In this document: piece by piece, positions 57,424-64,000 of the stretch
How positions within the stretch are numbered: position 1 is the first letter of the stretch
How the letters are laid out: each line of letters opens with the position of its first letter
Assembly: GCA_019671005.1 (NCBI GenBank)
Contig: CM033745.1
Coordinates: 13,692,921 to 13,756,920, forward strand
DNA: 64,000 bases
Direction of reading: 5' to 3'
Origin: Hibiscus mutabilis
Taxonomy: Eukaryota > Streptophyta > Magnoliopsida > Malvales > Malvaceae
Position numbers and translations under genes: made by a program
The notes under the pieces: model-generated
What the model was told of the DNA's origin: nothing
Seen by the model: only the letters and a program-made list of their open reading frames with translations
The model's database searches: none

Positions 57424-60400
57424 ATGATTAGTTATCTTTTCTGGAATTGTCAGTGAGCGGCTAGCATCCCTTTTCGTCGGTATTTTAAAACGGTGATCCA
57501 TGTTCGTCATCCTCAAGTTGTGGCCCTCTTTGAACCTAGGACGAGTGGTAGGGTGGCTGATAAAATTGTTGCAAAGTTGGGTTTTCCGTGTTCGTTCTGT
57601 GTGGAAGCTTATGGTTTTAGTGGTGGCATATGGGGTGCTTTGGGAAGACACAATGGAGTTGGAGATTCTACAAGTGTCGACTCAATTTGTCAATTTTCGT
57701 TATCGTGATCAAGGGGAACAAATTTGGTGTTGTGTTACTGCCGTGTCTGCAATTCCAACTACCATGTATCGAAAACTTGTGTAAGGGCATTTAGTGGAGC
57801 TTGATCCGGGTTCTGGGCATCCTTGGTTACTTGGTGGGGACTTTAACACTATCTGTAGTAGTGACGAACATACTGGTGGTTCGGGGAATGGTGGATCGGT
57901 TAGCAAGCTTTTTAATGATTTTATTCTTGAGGCAGGTCTGATAGATATTGGCTACATTGGATTGCGTTTTACTTGGAGGTGAGGCTCGCGTTTTACATTT
58001 GGATCGATTGGGGTCCAATCATTGTCCTGTTTTATTTCATATGAGAGGTGTTGCGACTCGCAATATTGGTCGACCATTTCGTTTCATTGCGGCTTGGCAA
58101 GACCATATAAATTTCAAGGATTTCTTAGCGAAAAACTGGAATGACAATGTTGATTTGGGTGTTAATATAGTGCACTTTGTAGAGAAGGTTAGTGAATGGA
58201 ATTTGGATACCTTTGGCCATATTAGCAAACGCAAAAGGGAGTTGATGGCACGTTTAAGGGGCATTGATCGTGCTCTTCAGAGACGACACTCAAATCGGCT
58301 TGTGGAACTTGAGTCAAAGTTGAAAGATGAGCTTGATATTGTTTTAGCACTGGAGGAGGGGTTGTGGTTCCAAAAAGCAAGAACTCTGTGGATCACACAA
58401 GGGGATCGCAACACACGTTTCTACCATGCTTCGATTATGACTAGGAGGCGTGCTAACACGGTCTATAAAATGGTAGATTCTGAGAGGGTTGAGCACGTGG
58501 ACCAAGGGGAGCTTATGGCCATGGCAGTAGAATATTATTAGCAGCTTTTCATGTCAAGGGCGCTAATATTGGTGGTGCTACGGTTTGTGGTCAGTTTCCT
58601 ACTCTTAGAAATGAGGTGTTGATATCTATATCACGTATGTTATCAGATGATGAGATAAGGGAGGTTTTCATGAGCATGAACCTTTTGAAGGCGTCGTGCG
58701 TTGATAGGTTGCATGCGATATTTTATCAACAAAATTGGGACAATGTAGGGTCAAGTGTTTACCGATGTATTAAGAATATTTTCTCGTCTGGGGTGATTGA
58801 TGAAGAGCTTAATCGAACGCTTATCGTGTTCATTCCAAAGGTTAAGAACACGGATTCTTTAAGCCAATTTTGGCCAATTAACCTTTGTTCTGTTCTTTAT
58901 AAGGTCGTGACTAAGATTCTAGAGAATCGCATGAAACTGTTTTTATCGGATTGGATTTCTTCTTCACAACCTAGTTTTATCATGGGCCAAGCTATTTCCG
59001 ACAATGTTATTCTGGTTTAGGAGATAATCCACTCTATGAAGCAGAAAAAAAGGGAAGAAAGGCTGGATGGCGATAAAGCTTGATCTTGAAAAAGCTTACG
59101 ATAGATTGGAGTGACACTTCATTGCGGAGACTTTACAAGATGTGGGATAATCGGTTGAGATGCGACAACTTATAATGGCGTGTGTTACTTCTGTATCATC
59201 TTAGATTCTATGGAATAGATCCATGACTTCCACTTTTAAACCCACTAGGGTATCCGACAAGGGGATCCAATTTCCCCATTATTTGTTTGTATTGTGCTTG
59301 GAAAGGATGAGTCAGGCAGTTCAAATTGCAGTTGATTCTGGCACTTAGGTTCCATTTTTGGGCATGTCGTGATGGACCTAACATCTCCCATTTATGTTTT
59401 GCGGATGGTATTGTGTTGTTCACTGAAGCATCGCTTGAACATGTGGAAATTATGCATCATATTCTCCAATTTTTTTGTGTTGCCTCAGGTCAGAAGATTA
59501 GTGTTGCAAAATCCACTATTTTCTTTTCTAATGATGTTTCACGTGACGTTCGAAATGAAATTAGTGGGAAATTTGGCTTTGTGGAAGTGAATGTTTTGGG
59601 CCGTTATCTTGGCATACCACTGTTGCATTCGCGTGTGAAATGTGCTTCTTACAAATATTTGGTGCAAAAGGTGCGTGATAGGCTCTCAGGATGGTAGGCT
59701 AGATCGCTTTCTTTGGCAGGACAGGTGGTGCTAGCGAAGTCGGTACTTGCGACCATTCCTTCTTATACAATGCAAACAACAATACTCCCTAAAAAAATTT
59801 GTGATGACTTAGAATGTTTGATTAGGCAATTTATTTGGGGGCATGGTAAAAAGACGAAAGTGAAACACTTAATTAATTGGGAGATTGTGTGCTCACCGGT
59901 CTTAGAGGGTGGTCTTAGATTGAAGCATCCCTCGATCTAGAATGATGCTTTTATTATGAAATTGGTGTTTCAATTGATGGCCAATCGTGATTGTCTTTGG
60001 GTGAGGTTCATTCGGTCTAAATATAAGTGTGGAAGGCTAGGTGACCATATTCCACTTTGTCGAATATGGTCTAGGCTATGGAAGGGAATTTGCAAGGTTT
60101 GGGATGCTGTGTATATTAACACACGTTGGCAGATTTGTTGTAGTTCTCAAGTGAGTTTTTGAAAAATGACTAGTTAGGAGACTTTAGTCCTTTGGCGCAT
60201 CATACAATTGTGGCAGATTGGATGGGGAATAGCAATGCTAAGGTAATTGATATGGTATCGGATGCGGGTGAATGGCAATGGCATCATTTTGAGAATTTCC
60301 TCCCAATGGCAGTGTTGCTACATCTTGCTGCAACTAAGACCCCGATTGTGGATGCGACAAGTGATTTTCCCATATGGAAGCCGAGTGCTAATGGGCATTT

Positions 60401-61444
60401 TTCTGTTCGATCAGCTTATAGTGTTTGTGCTCCAGGATTTGCTACAACATCGGACCTGATTTGGAGGACAACTGCTAAATTCTGAGGTTGGTCGAGGGTG
60501 CGGATGTTTCTGTGGCTTGTTTTCTATAATTAGATATTGACAAACATGGAGTGAGTACGTTGTCACATGTCAAATGATAGTTGCTGCGGAATTTGTGGAT
60601 CCGCGATCGAGGATATCGATCATGTTCTTCACCAATGCCCTCTTGTGCACTCTTTGTGGATTGATTTAAGTCATGCTTCCAAAAGCTCTGAATTTTTGCA
60701 GATTGACATTAAGGAATGGATCTTGAAGAATATCACTTAGCCACAATATTTTGCTAGGGATTCGGTGGATTGGAATGTTTTTTTTTGGGCCATTTTATGG
60801 CACATATGGCTGTGTAGAAATCGCCTGATCTTCAGCCCCGATTCGGTTGATTGCAAGTCCATAGTGCTCTAGGCTTGCCGTATGGTGGAGGAGTTCCGCA
60901 ATGCCACTGGACTTGGCAGTGCAGCTGTTGTGTTGCCTGTGCAGGTTGCGCGTGATCAAGTTCGGTGGGAAGCACCTTCACAAGTTTGGTACAAAGTGAA
61001 TGTGGATGAGCGAGGAGCTCGATTTCAGGCATGACTTCATATGGGGGTGTACTTCGGGATGCGAATGGCAAATGGATGATTGGTTTTACACGGCAGCTGG
61101 GTATGTGTTCGAGTTTAGATGCTAAATTTTGGGGTATGCATGAGGGTCTTTCTTGTGTCTGGTCCATTAGGGTTACTCAAATTCTTTTGGAGACAGATTG
61201 TCTTGAAGCAAAGCGAATTGTTGAACAAGCAAGTGGCTCAGCTCGCTTGTCTCCTCTTCTTATGAACATTATGCGTTTATTAGAGCATTCGTGGACGGTT
61301 CGTATTGCTTTTGTTGTTGAGGAATGTAATATGGTTGCCGATGGAATGGGTAAGATTGCTCGACGAGAGGATTTGATTTGCCATAGATTTTTATCGCCTC
61401 CAGATGAGATTTTATCGTTTTTGCATAATGATGTTAGTAGTTAG
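57424..61444 (+). pseudogene. LINE ORF2: endonuclease, reverse transcriptase, zinc finger, RNase H
   Basis: Starts at ATG 57424 (MISYLFWNCQ, then a stop). Endonuclease: VVALFEPRTSGRVADKIV (57520s), HPWLLGGDFNTI (57820s), LDRLGSNHCPVLFHM (about 58000). Linker: LWITQGDRNTRFYHASIMT (about 58400). Reverse transcriptase: NRTLIVFIPKV (58810s), WPINLCSVLYKVVTKILENRM, LDLEKAYDRLE (about 59080), then CFADGIVLF at 59395, where the second catalytic Asp of the FADD box is Gly (59407-59409). Downstream: GQVVLAKSVLATIPSYTMQT, WKPSANGHFSVRSAYSV, CGICGSAIEDIDHVLHQCP (zinc finger, about 60590), and RNase H (60980-61444) with VNVDERGARF, YGGVLRDANGKW and LLETDCLEAKRIV. It changes frame at least five times. The stop at 61442 is the original end. 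Confidence 0.88.
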
Positions 61445-61592
61445 CTTCCTCCTATAAGGCCGCCTTTTTCGTTTGGGTTTCCACATGGTCTTATGTACTT
61501 GTTGCATGATGTACTCTTTTCCTCCAATTAGGTTTTAGGGAGGGTTTTAACGAGGCATCAGGTGATAACCACCTCTTATTTATATAAAAAAC

Positions 61593-61760
61593 TAGATATC
61601 AAACACATTTTCAATTTTTTCATTTTTGAAAACAAGTTTTCATTTCTATTAACTAGATGTATTTTTTAGTTTTTGGAAAAATGAAAATTATTTTCTGAAA
61701 ATGAAAACAAAAAACAAAAACAAAATATATTTTCTAGAACCAAACGAACCCTAATTTTTT
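61593..61760. mobile_element. MITE end with TTCTAGAACCAAACGAACCC
   Basis: Self-complementary GAAAAC/GTTTTC words and a terminal TTCTAGAACCAAACGAACCC, matching the TTTGGTTCTAGAGAATA arm of the hairpin at 55264-55389. The LINE may have landed inside one compound foldback element. Confidence 0.45.
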
Positions 61761-62265
61761 TAGTTTTTAAAAATAAATAAAATTAAAACTAAACCACATG
61801 TCAAGCATTGGCTTGATGTCAAATTATTTTAACTACCTTAAAATGTTAATGGAGAGAAATGTTGGACACTTGAAATGTAATAGAATGAAACACTAAACAC
61901 TTGCTTTATCAAAAAAATTTCAAGCATCCAAAGTAAAATAAAATTTGAACACTTATTTTTTAATAAAACCGTAATCAATGACATGATAAATTATTATAGT
62001 AAAGATGGATCATTGCTTTATTCCCCATTTCCAATTCCCAGAAATTACAAGAACTCGTGGAGTGGTGCCCATGGTAAATGATGATGTATTTCATTCAGGT
62101 GATCCAAGCTCGAGCTCTATGTATGCACGGTGTGTGTTATTAAAGGGCTAAGAGATTGAACATATACTACCTTATAATCACACCAACATATTAAAAAAAT
62201 GCGACCTTGTTTAATGATGAGAGGCTTTGTTAAGTAAGATAGCCAATAGCCTGCTAAAAAGCAAT
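61761..62265. other. No gene seen
   Basis: AT-rich spacer without long frames or repeats. Confidence 0.5.
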
Positions 62266-64000
62266 TGTAATGACCCGTTTACAACCAGACCCGACCCAAA
62301 ACCCAAACCAAACCCGGTTCAGACCCATGACCCGACCCGAACCATAAAAACCCCAACCTTAACCCTAAAACCACTACCACCAAAACCGTTCACCCTTTTT
62401 CGGCTAGCAATCTCAGTACCATAACCCCAAACAACCTGGAACCCTAAATTAAACCACAAAACAAACCCTAAAAATAAATTAAACTATAACCCTAAATCTA
62501 CCCACTGCCACCAAATCCCTGCAACACCCATATTTCTAAACTGTCCATATCCCATGAAATCCGGCTTGAATCCGGCTGTCATCAATAGATCTGCAACTAG
62601 ATAAAAATAAGGGGTGGTTATTTCTTGTAAAATCTGGGTTTATAAAACCCCGAATCAAACAAGAAAAGGGGCTGGATTTTTCAGAGAAAAATAGAGAGCT
62701 TTAGAGGGGTTTTCGATCAAAAAAGGGTTTTAAGTTCAAAAAAATTGCATCAAACAAGGTAATCAATAAAAATCAAATCTTTTAGAACTAAAATCGTTGT
62801 TGTCGTTTTAAATCTTTTTTTCATTTCGAAATCAAAAATGAGAAGAAAATGTTTCGAGACTTACCAATTGAGCGCCGTCGTGAGGTCGCGAGGCCGGTGA
62901 GTGCCATGGTGAGGGGAGTGGTGTTGACGTCGCTGCTGTTGAGAATGAGAGCAGAGGAGTGAAAGAGTTAGAATGATTTAGGTTTTTTTCAACCTGTTCG
63001 AATGAAAAGGAAAACCCCTTCATGTTTTAAAACCCGACGTTCAAAACAGCACCGTTTGGTGTATGTATTTTATAAAAATGGTCAAATTACGTCGTAGTCC
63101 CCCTACTTTCAACCCGCCTTTATTTTTGCATACGTTCTAATTACCTCATCAGTCCCTGCCCCGTGTTCCTGCTTCTTTTTTCATTTTTTTCATGTTAATG
63201 TTGCACTTTTATTTAGTTTTTTATTCAATTTGGTCACTGCCGTTTTTATTATCATGTTTTTTTTAGTTCTTTACTTCTAGTTGTTTGCATTTGCACCTTA
63301 CATGTTGTCCATTTTGGTCCCTTTTATTATTTTTAATATTCATGTCATTTACTTCTTTCTAGCATGTTTGCATTGTCTTAGTATGTTTTCATATTTGTGA
63401 TATTATGTTTCGGGTTTTAATTTATGTGTTCTTATTATATGTCTTCATTGTTATGGTTAATTTAATTCGTGCATTCATGTCCATGTTAGCATGTTTTATT
63501 TCTTTGTTCATTTTGTACATATTAATATCATGATATGTTTTTTATGCATGCATAAATTATGTCACATGTTAGATATCAATTTGTAGTATTTATTTTTGCA
63601 TGTTGTATTTATATTTTGTTTATTATTATGATATATCATGTTATTTTGTTCATGCATTCCCTTTTTATGTATATTTATATCGTTGTTTGTACATGTTATT
63701 ATGCTATTATTTTAGTTTAATATGTATGAATGCTAGAGTAGTATTTTATTTATGGTAGATTAGTTTTTTATTATGTTAGTATTTCTATGTTTATCACATT
63801 GTATTTATGTTTGTCATTTTTAAAGATCGTATATCGAGATATATTAATTGTCAATGCGGTGCCCTTTTATCCGAACGTAAACGGGGCCAGTATCAGGCGT
63901 AGTGATGGTTGTTGGGCGTTTACTCTCGGATAACGGGGCTTTTAAAATTTACTCGCACTTATGACCAAATTTTAATTTAATCGTCACTTTAACCCGGAAA
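62266..64000 (+). mobile_element. Start of an LTR retrotransposon (LTR, right end outside the window)
   Basis: TGTAATGACCCG at 62266 is a common Ty3/gypsy LTR start, preceded by GCAAT. A TATA-like TTTATAAAACC lies at about 62638, followed by a leader-like region. The later part is T-rich with ATGTT words, then a balanced block from 63850 (GCGGTGCCCTTTTATCCG). The second LTR and coding region are not in the window. The frames at 62227 and 62832 lack domains. Confidence 0.55.

Larger units (their letters stand above)
55409..61592 (+). mobile_element. Nearly full-length L1-type LINE (6.2 kb), inactive
   Basis: Flanked by TAGATATCAAA at 55398-55408 and 61593-61603, with an A-rich tail (ATAAAAAAC) at the right. 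It has ORF1, ORF2 and short untranslated ends. Both ORFs carry frameshifts and stops. It is the source, or a close sister of the source, of the patch at 48800-49144. Confidence 0.9.

Overview
This is a nuclear plant window, most likely from a eudicot. It is AT-rich, dense in LTR retrotransposons with tRNA-Arg or initiator tRNA-Met primer sites, L1-type LINEs, and Mutator-like and hAT-like DNA elements. It holds one recognisable host gene, a dirigent-family reading frame at 33666-34241, full length except for a single in-frame TAA. I see no structural RNA genes, CRISPR arrays or bacterial-type operons. Species cannot be read from the sequence.

Left third (1-24.4 kb): the window opens inside a long Tat/Ogre-type LTR ending at 2273. 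A Mutator-like element with long inverted ends (about 2606-22725) was split by a minus-strand element with 3-kb LTRs (2975-21840, target duplication ATATA). That element was split by a solo LTR (7355-16718, AGATT), which was split by a Tat/Ogre gag element (9058-15178, GGGTG). The target duplications give the insertion order directly. Two more Mutator-like foldback elements follow.

Middle (24.4-35.8 kb): the original DNA is a duplicated region upstream of the dirigent gene. Copy 1 is in pieces between 2274 and 26745, copy 2 runs from about 27950 to 33 kb and leads into the gene, and copy 3 is inverted at 52150-54720. Copy 1 carries a 5'-truncated LINE. Copy 2 carries a LINE 3' fragment and a 2.9-kb hAT-like element with target duplication CTTAAGAG; copy 3 preserves the matching empty site.

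Right third (35.8-64 kb): a LINE ORF1 with an RRM domain (35801-37550), the 5' part of a minus-strand Tat/Ogre element with a duplicated U3 (about 37565-42919), a gag-only LTR element with perfect TG/CA ends (42931-48073), a minus-strand LINE patched with foreign DNA (48078-52138), the inverted copy 3, a nearly full-length LINE (55409-61592), and the start of another LTR (62266 to the end).

The most unusual items are: the gag-only element, with a coiled-coil protein, three zinc-knuckle modules and a 38-residue repeat frame inside its LTRs; the 345-bp piece of one LINE copied into another; the three-copy duplication that serves as a natural control for transposon insertions; and the dirigent frame broken by one codon. 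I found no convincing new defence or metabolic system. All findings come from reading the sequence by eye; identities are estimates.
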